Source: Planctomycetota bacterium
GTDB lineage: Bacteria > Planctomycetota > Planctomycetia > Pirellulales > Pirellulaceae
Reading direction: 5' to 3'
Length of the DNA stretch: 18,482 bases
NCBI GenBank assembly: GCA_026692885.1
Contig: JAPLNJ010000817.1
Span: forward strand, 1-18,482
Both the position numbers and the translations under genes were made by a program. Position 1 is the stretch's first letter; every line of letters starts with the position of its first letter. The notes beneath the pieces were generated by a model. The model did not search any database. It had not been told where the DNA came from and was given only the letters and a program-made list of their open reading frames with translations. This document shows, one piece after another, positions 1-6,661 of the stretch.

Positions 1-211
1 CCTCCAGGTGCTCGTCGTCCTCAACCAACAGGGTGATCATCCCCTTACAGTTCCCCGGCTGGCGTGGCCGACGTGTCGGCGGGTCGTGTCGCACGAGCCG
101 CGCGACGGGCTGGTCGTCTTGGGTGATGATAAGTTCTTCCCCACCGGTTAGATGAGCGACGAGTTCGGGCAACTTAGCGTGAGCCTCTGTCATCGTGACT
201 ATCGTCGACAT
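1..211 (-). CDS. Phd/YefM-family antitoxin (partial, 3' end outside window)
   Basis: The first 70 residues of a small protein are visible before the window edge. They begin MSTIVTMTEAHAKLPEL and continue with GGEELIITQDDQPVARLV, the usual N-terminal DNA-binding fold of Phd/YefM antitoxins (a short strand, a helix, then a 'G-E-x-hhI-T-x-x-x-x-P-V-A-R-L' hairpin). Further on, PGNCKGMI and DDEHLE resemble the C-terminal toxin-binding tail of the variants common in cyanobacteria and planctomycetes, often followed by a PIN-domain (VapC) toxin. The start is supported by AGGAGA about 5 bases upstream (217-222). Such proteins bind and neutralise a toxin and repress their own operon. The toxin gene, if present, lies outside the window to the left. 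The family call is from motif recognition only. Confidence 0.8.
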   Translation of the reverse strand, partial: MSTIVTMTEAHAKLPELVAHLTGGEELIITQDDQPVARLVRHDPPTRRPRQPGNCKGMITLLVEDDEHLE

Positions 212-325
212 GGACTTCTCCTGGGTGGTCGTTAGGTTGGTAACGCAACCCTGGATTCTACCCCGTGCGGGTAGCCACCCACAACTGACCAGCCCCCGGC
301 AAGATTCAAACCGGCAACAAGCGTT

Positions 326-438
326 AGGCGAGCGGCAGGAAATAGCTTACCCGTAGGTCGGCCTTTCCAGGCCGATCGGGACGGTCTTGGAAGACCATCC
401 TACATTAAGTCGGGTAAGTTATTTCCTGCCGCTCGCCT
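326..438. repeat. Nested palindromic repeat: outer inverted repeat around a GTAG-REP pair
   Basis: Outer arms of about 27 bases (326-352 and 412-438) are complementary with a single mismatch, and the match extends one base further at 353/411. Inside, 353-403 starts GTAG and ends CTAC. Its left half folds as GTAG followed by GTCGGCCT-TTCC-AGGCCGAT. Its right half, read on the other strand, is GTAG followed by an imperfect hairpin around GGTCTTCCAAGACC. The layout of a small inverted pair inside a larger inverted repeat is the same as at 13337-13460, although the sequences differ. No coding sequence is apparent in 212-650. Confidence 0.8.
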
Positions 439-460
439 TAGTCCCGGCCGAAAAATAACT

Positions 461-488
461 CCCTCGCCCCGGTACTCCGGGGAGAGGG
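461..488. repeat. GC-rich hairpin, 12-bp stem
   Basis: Arms 461-472 and 477-488 pair over 12 positions with one G/A mismatch around the loop TACT. The following bases continue as TTGGGGTGAGGGG, so the whole resembles the widespread bacterial CCCTCACCCCAACCCTCTCCC-type intergenic repeat read on the opposite strand. There is no T-tract on either side, so a terminator role is not supported. Confidence 0.6.
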
Positions 489-650
489 TTGGGGTGAGGG
501 GCCGAACAGCAAATGCCGAAGTTGTTCTTCGGCCGGTCCTTAGATGGCGGAACAGCCGGTTGGATAGCTGCAATAATCGCCGCGGCGATTCAGTCGAATG
601 CGCTGGCCAAATGGGCCGGCCGGGGGGGGGCAGTTCATCCCGGCTGCCGT

Positions 651-1274
651 TTAGTCCGCGGCCTGTTCGACCTCCGCCAGAGCCTGTGCCTGAACTTGCT
701 CCATGAGTTCCATGGCCGGAATGCTGCGATAGAGAAAACTCATCACGTCAAACAGCATGTCCAGTTGCGGGCTGCTGAGTTCCTCCACCGCCGGCCGATG
801 GATCGAGAACGGTTGAGTCGCAGGGGCGTGCACGCCCAACTGCAGGTCCCGCGTCTCCTGAACTGCGACCGAGAACCGGACTTCCGTCTCGAGTACCGCC
901 GAGTCTGTACCCAATGGCTGCCCGCGATGCGCCTGGTGGCCGAGCCACTCCCGGTACTCGCCGCTGACATCTTCGAGCAACAAGGCGGTGAAGTGGTAAC
1001 GGTCGCCGAGCTCCTCCCGTCTTTTCCGGCATTCCGTGAACTCCAGCACACAGACGAGCTTCCCGTGGCGTGCTTTGGCCCGATCCCGCTCCGTCGCGTA
1101 CCACACGAGCTGAAGCTCGCGGCCCACGATGCAAAGCGGTCCCGACCCGCCGTCGGTCCTCGTGACCACCAGCTGACTGACGTATTTGTTCGGATTGGAT
1201 TCCGGGGGAAGCCAGTCGGCACGCGGGATCGCATGCAAACAGGTCTTCTCGCCGCATCTGCTCGTCTTCCGCAT
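651..1274 (-). CDS. Hypothetical protein (207 aa)
   Basis: I do not recognise this protein. It starts MRKTSRCGEKTCLHAIPRAD and has no signal peptide or membrane segment. The first 40 residues carry two cysteines (C7, C12). The middle is rich in charged residues (for example ERDRAKARHGKLVCVLEF) and the C-terminal third is helical and acidic (SSPQLDMLFDVMSFLYR). The balanced composition suggests that it is translated. The frame stays open upstream to an ATG at 1517. I prefer the internal ATG at 1274 because GAGG lies 6 bases upstream and because the extra 81 residues (rich in R, H, P, T) look untranslated. An open frame of similar length on the other strand (513-1361) is less protein-like. A run of nine G lies just past the stop (622-630). 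Confidence 0.55.
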   Translation of the reverse strand: MRKTSRCGEKTCLHAIPRADWLPPESNPNKYVSQLVVTRTDGGSGPLCIVGRELQLVWYATERDRAKARHGKLVCVLEFTECRKRREELGDRYHFTALLLEDVSGEYREWLGHQAHRGQPLGTDSAVLETEVRFSVAVQETRDLQLGVHAPATQPFSIHRPAVEELSSPQLDMLFDVMSFLYRSIPAMELMEQVQAQALAEVEQAAD

Positions 1275-1606
1275 GTCACGCCTCGCGCTGAAGAATCGCT
1301 CACGCTGGAAACCGCCGCAGCTTTCCGCGTAATGGAAACACCTTGCAGGGCTGCCAATTAAGGAATGATGGTGTGGGGGCCGGCACGTGGTGTGCGGTGG
1401 ACCGAGGCTTAGCATCGCCGATGCATGTCGGTGTGGGCCATGGCCGGTACGCAAAAATCTACCGCGCCGAGTTGTCAGACGCAATCGGTAGAACGGGGTG
1501 GGTGTGAACGGGGACATGGGCCAGAGGAGCGTGCACGTGAAAGTCGGTTCGTCTGACCGCAGCCGCCTGTCTGGTCTGGGTCCTAGTCCGGTGCATCTCT
1601 TGCGAG
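1275..1606. other. Intergenic stretch, no feature recognised
   Basis: Between the hypothetical gene and the end of rpoN I see no convincing gene, RNA or repeat. The promoter of the hypothetical gene should lie in the left part, but no clear -35/-10 pair stands out. Confidence 0.4.
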
Positions 1607-3124
1607 TTAGAAATCGCTGGCCGCCTCGGTCCAGTCGCGGCGTTGACGCGAGCTGGGAATTCCCATCTTCTCGCGATACTTCGTGACGGTCCGGCGCGCG
1701 ACCTTCAAGCCGTGCTGCTTCAGCTTCTCGACCAACGCCTCGTCGCTGAACGGATCGAGCTTGTCTTCAGCGTCGATCAGCTCCTGCAGCTTGAGGCGAA
1801 TGTTGTCCCATGCCACGTCTTCACCGTCATCGCTGCGCGTGCCACCCACGAAGAACTTTCTCAAGGGCAGGAGGCCGCGGGGCGTCGCAATCCACTTGTC
1901 GTCCACAGCACGGCTGACGGTCGTAACGTGGACACCGACCTGGTCGGCAATCTGTTGCATCTTGAGGGGTTCGATGTACTTGGGACCATCGTCCAGGAAA
2001 CGCTGTTGATAGTCCACAATCGCCTGCGCGACTTTGGTCAGCGTATTGCGGCGTTGTTCAATCGAGTCGATCAGCCACTGCGCGGCCATGATCTTGCGTT
2101 TGATGAACTCGCGTTCATCCGCTGTCGCCGTGCCTTCGGCCAGACGGCGGCGGTAGTATTCGCTGATCCGCAGACTGGGTATCCGGCTGTCTTCCACGAC
2201 CACCCGGTACTTGCCATCCGCAGCTTTTTCGATGGCCACGTCGGCAGTCACCGCGGGGACAAACGAATCCGCGAAAACGGCACCCGGCCGGGGATTCAAC
2301 TTCCGTAACTCCTCCCAGGCGGCTTGAATCGTCTCGATGGAATAGCCGGTCTTCCGCTTGATCTGCGGCAGTCGATTGTCACGCAGGTCTTCCAGGTGTC
2401 CCGAGATCAGCATCTTCTGCTCTTCGTAGTAGGGCAGGTCCGGCGTCAACTGCGCCAACAGACACTCGCGCAAGTCGCTCGCTGCGATCCCGGGCGGATC
2501 CAGGGACTGCACGATGGCCAGCGCCTGCTGCGCCTGCTGCAACTGGGCCTGACCCGCCGTGGGCGGCAAGAGATCGCGAAGCGGTGTGCGGAAATACCCG
2601 CCATCCCGCGGATCCAGGCAGGAGATGATCCGTTCCGCCATCAACTCGACTTCCAGTTCGAGCTCCAGTTCGCCCAATTGATGCAGCAGGTAGTCGTGCA
2701 GCGATTCAGGCCGCGACGCCATATTCGCCATGGCGTCGTGTTTGCGATCGGACTCCTCGTCCATCCGATTGGCGGATCGCCGCGGTCCGTCGTCAAAGTA
2801 GTCCGGGACTTCGCGGTCCATTTCCGCCAGGCGCTCAAAATCCTCGGCGTTATCCTGCTTCTCGTCGACGACCAATTCTTTCTCGGACTCGGCAGGCGCG
2901 TCCGGATTCTCGTGTTCGACAGGTTCCGCCTCGGCCAACTCATCCGCAGTTTGTCCCGGCTCCAGCTCCTGCAGTTCCAGCAGCGGGTTCTCATTGAGCT
3001 CTTGCTCGATGCGTTCCTGCAGCTCCAGCAAAGGCAACTGCAGAATCTCCATCGACTGGATCATCCGCGGTGCCAGCTTTTGCACCTGGACCTGCCGTGT
3101 TTCGAGACCAAGAGAAAGTCGCAT
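1607..3124 (-). CDS. rpoN: RNA polymerase sigma-54 factor RpoN
   Basis: This is the alternative sigma factor that directs RNA polymerase to -24/-12 promoters and needs an AAA+ enhancer-binding activator to open them. Region I (about 1-50) is the typical Gln/Leu-rich activator-responsive segment (QKLAPRMIQSMEILQLPLLE). Region II (about 51-135) is acidic and variable. The core-binding domain follows at about 140-330. A helix-turn-helix lies near 387-408 (LKMQQIADQVGVHVTTVSRAV). The RpoN box that reads the -24 element is ARRTVTKYRE at 476-485, close to the canonical ARRTVAKYRE. At 505 residues the length is normal. The start is fixed by the conserved MRLSLGLETRQVQVQ, although the ribosome binding site is weak. 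It lies 105 bases downstream of recR on the same strand and may be read through from that operon. Confidence 0.97.
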   Translation of the reverse strand: MRLSLGLETRQVQVQKLAPRMIQSMEILQLPLLELQERIEQELNENPLLELQELEPGQTADELAEAEPVEHENPDAPAESEKELVVDEKQDNAEDFERLAEMDREVPDYFDDGPRRSANRMDEESDRKHDAMANMASRPESLHDYLLHQLGELELELEVELMAERIISCLDPRDGGYFRTPLRDLLPPTAGQAQLQQAQQALAIVQSLDPPGIAASDLRECLLAQLTPDLPYYEEQKMLISGHLEDLRDNRLPQIKRKTGYSIETIQAAWEELRKLNPRPGAVFADSFVPAVTADVAIEKAADGKYRVVVEDSRIPSLRISEYYRRRLAEGTATADEREFIKRKIMAAQWLIDSIEQRRNTLTKVAQAIVDYQQRFLDDGPKYIEPLKMQQIADQVGVHVTTVSRAVDDKWIATPRGLLPLRKFFVGGTRSDDGEDVAWDNIRLKLQELIDAEDKLDPFSDEALVEKLKQHGLKVARRTVTKYREKMGIPSSRQRRDWTEAASDF

Positions 3125-3229
3125 GCTTCGCTTACCGGATAAAGTCTGAGCCGCTGGGCAAACCGCTTGCCGCAGAGCCCGTCAGTGACCGCATCATCTT
3201 ACATCGCCGTTGGCCGCCGGTTGAACCGC

Positions 3230-3829
3230 TCAAAACTTCTGCCGCCCGGACAACGCATCGGCCAGCACTTCTTTGTTCGTATACTCAAGGATGCTGCCGC
3301 TGGTGATGCCCCGCGCCAGCCGCGTGATTTCCACGGGGAACTCGGACAGCAGATTCGAAATGTACAACGCCGTACCGTCGCCCTCCACCGTCGGGTTGGT
3401 GGCCATGACGACTTCGCGAAACTGACCCGTGCGCACCCGCTCGACGAGCGTCTCGATCGTCAGTTGCTCCGGTCCGATACCTTCCAGCGGCGCAATCCGG
3501 CCCAGCAGCACGTGATACAGCCCGCGATACACGCCCGACTGCTCCAGTGACATCAAGTCGCGGGCCTGCTCCACGACGCACAGCAAGCTGCGGTCGCGTT
3601 GCGGGTCCCGGCAAATGGTGCAGGTGTCCCCTTCGGCCAAGTTGAAACACACGTGGCAATAGCGAACATTCTCGCGGACGCTCCGGATCGCCTCGGCCAG
3701 CGCCAACGCCTCGGTCTTCGGAACGCGCAACAGATGATAAGCCAGTCGCTCCGCTGACTTCTTGCCGATGCCTGGCAACTTGGCGAGCTCTTCGATTACT
3801 CGCGCCACCGATTCCGTTAGCTGCGTCAT
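3230..3829 (-). CDS. recR: Recombination mediator protein RecR
   Basis: RecR acts with RecF and RecO to load RecA at single-strand gaps during recombinational repair. With the start at 3829 the protein is 199 residues, the usual family length. A helix-hairpin-helix lies near 17-32 ([17 protein letters not shown]). A four-cysteine zinc finger is seen at C58, C61, C70 and C73 (CHVC...CTIC). A Toprim domain follows, with VVEQARD near 85-91. The C-terminus has the conserved [18 protein letters not shown]. An earlier ATG at 3856 would overlap ybaB and add nine unconserved residues. The chosen ATG lies 4 bases after the ybaB stop, with AGGGTGAG just upstream, so translation is probably coupled. The C-terminus ends close to the final conserved helix. 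Confidence 0.97.
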   Translation of the reverse strand: MTQLTESVARVIEELAKLPGIGKKSAERLAYHLLRVPKTEALALAEAIRSVRENVRYCHVCFNLAEGDTCTICRDPQRDRSLLCVVEQARDLMSLEQSGVYRGLYHVLLGRIAPLEGIGPEQLTIETLVERVRTGQFREVVMATNPTVEGDGTALYISNLLSEFPVEITRLARGITSGSILEYTNKEVLADALSGRQKF

Positions 3830-3833
3830 GAGC

Positions 3834-4199
3834 TCACCCTGGGCTGCCCGTCTCACCGGTAAGCTGCGTCAGGGCGTCGTTGAGTCCCGGGACGTCCATA
3901 TCCTCGGTCAGGGACCTCATGGCAGCCGCATGCAGTTGTTTGGCTTTGGCTACCGCCTGGTTGACCGCCGCTGGAAGGAGGTCCTCGATCATCTCCCGTT
4001 CCCCACGGGCGACCAGCGTCGGATCGATCTTCACATGCAGGACTTCTCCCAACCCGTTCACCTCAACTTCCACCATCCCGCCGCCCGTGCTGGCTTTGGC
4101 ACGCTCGCTCTTGAGTTTCTCGTTCAGCGCCTGCATCTTGCCGCTGACCTGTTGAGCCTGCCGGACGAGGCCGGCCAAGTTGGCAAGTCCTTTGAACAT
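3834..4199 (-). CDS. ybaB: YbaB/EbfC family nucleoid-associated protein
   Basis: This small DNA-binding protein (121 residues) starts [20 protein letters not shown] and belongs to the YbaB/EbfC family, which forms a tweezer-like dimer that binds DNA. The central [22 protein letters not shown] is the family's beta-sheet core, followed by the helix [20 protein letters not shown]. The initiation ATG overlaps the dnaX stop in a TAATG (4201-4197), a classic coupling arrangement. An in-frame ATG at 4241 lies within dnaX and adds 14 unlike residues, so I reject it. dnaX-ybaB-recR is one of the best conserved bacterial gene clusters, and its presence here supports all three calls. The C-terminal tail after MDVPGL is short and variable. 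Confidence 0.95.
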   Translation of the reverse strand: MFKGLANLAGLVRQAQQVSGKMQALNEKLKSERAKASTGGGMVEVEVNGLGEVLHVKIDPTLVARGEREMIEDLLPAAVNQAVAKAKQLHAAAMRSLTEDMDVPGLNDALTQLTGETGSPG

Positions 4200-6178
4200 T
4201 AGGGGGTGGTCCTCTTCTCGTCGACCCGAACGACTTCGCAATCGAACAGATCCTGGGTTTCACGAATTAACGGGTGTTTCTCGATCTCCCGCATCTTCTT
4301 CATGCGCGACTGGGCCGGCTGCGGACGCTCCGCGGAGGTCACTGCTTCGCCTCCGGGAACCACCGCGAATTCGATCCGTAAATCCCGGCCAGCCAACCGC
4401 GACAGCGTTTGCTCAAGCTTGCGTTTGACCTCCGGCCGCTCGCACCATTGCTTGTTATACGCCAGTCGCAGGTTCACGACCAGCAGGTTTGGCCCGGAAA
4501 TTGCTCCCGAAATTGCTACCGACTGGAAATCTCCTGCGAAATCGGACGTCATGCCGCCAATTTCTTCCAGCGCCTGCTGCCAGTGACGTTCGATTGCGGT
4601 GAGGTCCGGTTTCGGCAAGGCGGCCAAAGGAGGCGGTGTGGCAACCGCGTCTTGCCACGGTGCCCCGGTCGGAGCGGCCGACTCCGCGACCGATTCAGCC
4701 GAGGCGGGAAGGGCCGGAGTCGGACCGGTAGGGGCCTGGACCGTCGAGAGAACATCCGTCCGTGCACTTGGGATCGGCGAATCAATAAGTGTCCCAGGAA
4801 TAGTAGGCGGCACACTCTGTGTGCCGCTTTCCGCACACGGAGTGTGCGGACTACTTTGAACAGTTCCGACCGTTGTTTCTTTCGCGATCCTTGCCGCTGC
4901 GGGACTTACGGGCGCCGGCCGCTGAGAAGCCTGCTCCGCGGCTAAGCTTGCGGTTGGGGATTCATTTTTTTTTTGCGCCGGCGAAACGGGCCGCGGCGAG
5001 GCAGCCGCCGGAGCGGCCGCAGGCAACGTCACTGGCCCGCCGTCGCGGACCTGGGCGATCAGCTTTGACAGCTCTTCCAAGTTCTCCAGATTGCAGATAC
5101 GAACCAGCGCCATTTCGACCAACGTGCGGACTTGGGTACTCTGCCGCATGCGGGCTACTGCCTGATCCAGGATCTGAATCGCGGCCAGAATCGTCTCCAG
5201 TCCGAACTGCTGGCCGGCCGCCTTGATCTGGGGATAGTCGCCCGCGGCGGTATACAACATCAGATCCGCCTCTCCGCCTACGGCCGTCACCATCAGGTCG
5301 CGAAAGAAGCCCAACAACTGCTCCGCCAACTGTCCCACATCGACGCCTTCTGCCACGGCGCCGTCCAGTTGGGCCAGCACGCCGGCCGCGTGGCGGGCGA
5401 TCAGTTGCTCGGCGATCGCCGCCAGTCGCCCGCTGCGCGCGGTGCCAAGCATGGCATGCACATCGGCTTCCGTAATGCGGCGGCCACAGAACGATAGCAG
5501 CTGTTCCAACAACGACTGACTGTCGCGCATCGAGCCTGCGGCCCGGCGGGCGAGGCGTTGCAGTGCCGCATCCTCGGCCTCCACGCCTTCCGTCTTCACG
5601 ATGGATCGAAGCCGCTCCAGGATCGATTCGGTCGCCACAGGGGGGAAATCAAACCGCTGGCAGCGCGACACGACCGTGGGTAGGATCTTGTCCGCCTCGG
5701 TCGTGCAGAAGATGAATTTAACGTGGGCCGGCGGCTCTTCCAGCGTTTTCAGCAGGGCGTTGAAGGCCGACTTCGACAGCATGTGAACTTCGTCGATGAT
5801 ATAGATCTTGAACCGAGCGCGGCTGGGCCGGACATTGACGTTGGATCGCAATTCGCGGATTTCGTCGACGCCGTTGTTGCTCGCACCGTCGATTTCCAGC
5901 ACGTCGACGTCGTCGCCGCTGGCGATGCCCTTGCAGATGTCGCAGACACCGCAAGGCGTCGGGGTGGGCCCTTCAACGCAATTCAGGCACTTCGCGAGAA
6001 TCCGGGCCGTGGAAGTCTTGCCTACTCCGCGGGTGCCGGTGAACAGGTAGGCGTGCCCGACCCGATTGGTGGTAATTAATTGCCCGTGTGAGCGGTGCCA
6101 CGCAGGGGCAAGTCGGCAGTTTCGTGGTCGGGGTTGAGAGCGGTAGACATGCGAGTCGCCTGACTTCTTTAGATACAA
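4199..6178 (-). CDS. dnaX: DNA polymerase III subunit gamma/tau (5' end disrupted)
   Basis: This is the clamp-loader ATPase of the replicative polymerase. Numbering from the open frame at 6178: Walker A GTRGVGKTS (48-56), zinc-binding cysteines C64, C67, C76, C79 and C82, Walker B IYIIDEVH (125-132), and the sensor SRC (171-173). Domain III runs to about 380, a Pro/Ala-rich linker covers 385-525, and a C-terminal tau domain starts near TAIERHWQQAL (527 on). The first 35 residues do not match the family. The conserved block (ARKYRPxxF...GQ) expected before ITTNRVGHAYLF is absent from all three frames. The likely real start is the ATG at 6150 (MSTALNPDHETADLP), in another frame, because 6178 touches the SRP RNA end. 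A short deletion plus a 4-base duplication (AATTAATT, 6074-6081) would explain this. The gene is otherwise intact. The cause could be assembly error or real mutation. Confidence 0.93.
   Translation of the reverse strand: MYLKKSGDSHVYRSQPRPRNCRLAPAWHRSHGQLITTNRVGHAYLFTGTRGVGKTSTARILAKCLNCVEGPTPTPCGVCDICKGIASGDDVDVLEIDGASNNGVDEIRELRSNVNVRPSRARFKIYIIDEVHMLSKSAFNALLKTLEEPPAHVKFIFCTTEADKILPTVVSRCQRFDFPPVATESILERLRSIVKTEGVEAEDAALQRLARRAAGSMRDSQSLLEQLLSFCGRRITEADVHAMLGTARSGRLAAIAEQLIARHAAGVLAQLDGAVAEGVDVGQLAEQLLGFFRDLMVTAVGGEADLMLYTAAGDYPQIKAAGQQFGLETILAAIQILDQAVARMRQSTQVRTLVEMALVRICNLENLEELSKLIAQVRDGGPVTLPAAAPAAASPRPVSPAQKKNESPTASLAAEQASQRPAPVSPAAARIAKETTVGTVQSSPHTPCAESGTQSVPPTIPGTLIDSPIPSARTDVLSTVQAPTGPTPALPASAESVAESAAPTGAPWQDAVATPPPLAALPKPDLTAIERHWQQALEEIGGMTSDFAGDFQSVAISGAISGPNLLVVNLRLAYNKQWCERPEVKRKLEQTLSRLAGRDLRIEFAVVPGGEAVTSAERPQPAQSRMKKMREIEKHPLIRETQDLFDCEVVRVDEKRTTP
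4770..4860. repeat. GTAG-REP pair inserted within the dnaX coding linker
   Basis: The core 4803-4854 starts GTAG and ends CTAC. The left half is GTAG plus a perfect hairpin GCGGCACAC-TCT-GTGTGCCGC. The right half, read on the other strand, is GTAGT plus CCGCACAC-TCC-GTGTGCGG. The flank 4770-4802 (containing ATCAATAAGT) matches the flank of the element at 13337-13425 at most positions, and both cores are followed by TTTGAA. The element lies in frame inside dnaX and contributes residues near 440-470 of the poorly conserved Pro-rich linker, so it is tolerated as protein code. Confidence 0.85.
4942..4974 (-). promoter_or_regulatory. Putative slippage/frameshift site in dnaX (run of ten A)
   Basis: On the coding strand the codons are CAA AAA AAA AAT GAA, giving ten consecutive A (positions 4974 down to 4965). 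A shift of -1, or one extra A in the transcript, gives Q-K-K-K followed at once by TGA (4964-4962). A shift of +1, or one missing A, ends at TAG (4944-4942) seven codons later. The site is at residues 402-405, between domain III and the tau-specific region. E. coli makes gamma by -1 ribosomal frameshifting at A-AAA-AAG, and Thermus does so by transcript slippage on an A9 run. By analogy this site should yield a gamma-like protein of about 405 residues. Function is inferred. Confidence 0.65.
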
Positions 6179-6305
6179 CTACGTCCGCCGGAGAGCGCCC
6201 CTCGCACAAGAGTACCCCGCTTATGGCTGCTCCAATTACGGCCTGACCAGGTTTACGGATCCCCCTCGCGAGGGACGCACTCCGACGGACGCAGTCCCAG
6301 GCAAT
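6175..6305 (-). ncRNA. ffs: Bacterial small signal recognition particle RNA (4.5S type)
   Basis: The conserved domain IV is visible on the minus strand: GGTCAGG, a short apical hairpin, then AGCAGCC (about 6225-6250). The flanking sequences 6278-6295 and 6178-6200 pair as a long helix with several G-U pairs (ACTGCGTCCG with CGGACGTAGT and onward), giving a hairpin RNA of about 115-130 nt. It carries Ffh to signal sequences and contacts the FtsY receptor. The position directly upstream of dnaX is the same as scr in Bacillus, which supports the call. The apical part reads CCG-TAAT-TGG instead of the usual CC-GGAA-GG. The ends are estimated from the helix and the promoter spacing. Confidence 0.88.
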
Positions 6306-6312
6306 GGATCTA

Positions 6313-6341
6313 GTTTTACGCTCGGGACGGCTGGCCGTCAA
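6313..6341 (-). promoter_or_regulatory. Sigma-70-type promoter for the SRP RNA (and dnaX operon)
   Basis: On the minus strand TTGACG (6341-6336) is followed after exactly 17 bases by TAAAAC (6318-6313), a near-consensus -35 and a 4/6 -10. Transcription would start near 6305, about ten bases before the predicted SRP RNA helix. The match between this spacing and the RNA end is the main support. Confidence 0.6.
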
Positions 6342-6406
6342 AGGGGCCTGGGCTGGCTGCTGGAAAATGTCCTATCGATTCACTCAGTAGTTCCAAAAGT
6401 CGGAAT

Positions 6407-6471
6407 GTAGCTGAACTCGTGAGAGTTCAGGGGATTGGGGAAGAAACCTGAATTCTTGCGAATTCAGCTAC
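6407..6471. repeat. GTAG-REP pair between the SRP RNA and the oxidoreductase gene
   Basis: The element starts GTAG and ends CTAC. The left half is GTAG plus the perfect hairpin CTGAACTC-GTGA-GAGTTCAG. The right half, read on the other strand, is GTAG plus CTGAATTC-GCAA-GAATTCAG. The two halves are joined by a G-rich spacer (GGGATTGGGGAAGAAAC). It lies between divergent transcription units. I see no gene in the rest of 6342-6661. Confidence 0.8.
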
Positions 6472-6661
6472 GCCAATTCGCAACGCCGCTGCGAACTTGG
6501 AACGACGGTCACGACTTGGGGCTTCCAGGTTTTTGCCACCGCGGGTTTCTACCGCAACGACGGAAGTGGGCCTTTTCCTCGGTTCCGCCTCTTGAAAACC
6601 GGCGCAAATCGGTCTACAAACTGTGGCGGCTGACAACTTTCTTTATTTCGGGGAGACGACG

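Noticed and set aside
622..630. Run of nine G as a phase-variation tract
   Set aside because: It lies just past the stop of the hypothetical gene and not within a coding region or clear promoter.
513..1361. 282-codon plus-strand open frame
   Set aside because: It is opposite the 651-1274 minus frame, lacks a ribosome binding site and is rich in R, P, L and H. The minus frame looks more like protein, though neither is certain.
4965..4974. A10 run as a simple sequencing error
   Set aside because: The frame is open and conserved on both sides with ten A, so the length is right for tau. The position and the close stops fit programmed slippage better, but an error cannot be excluded from sequence alone.
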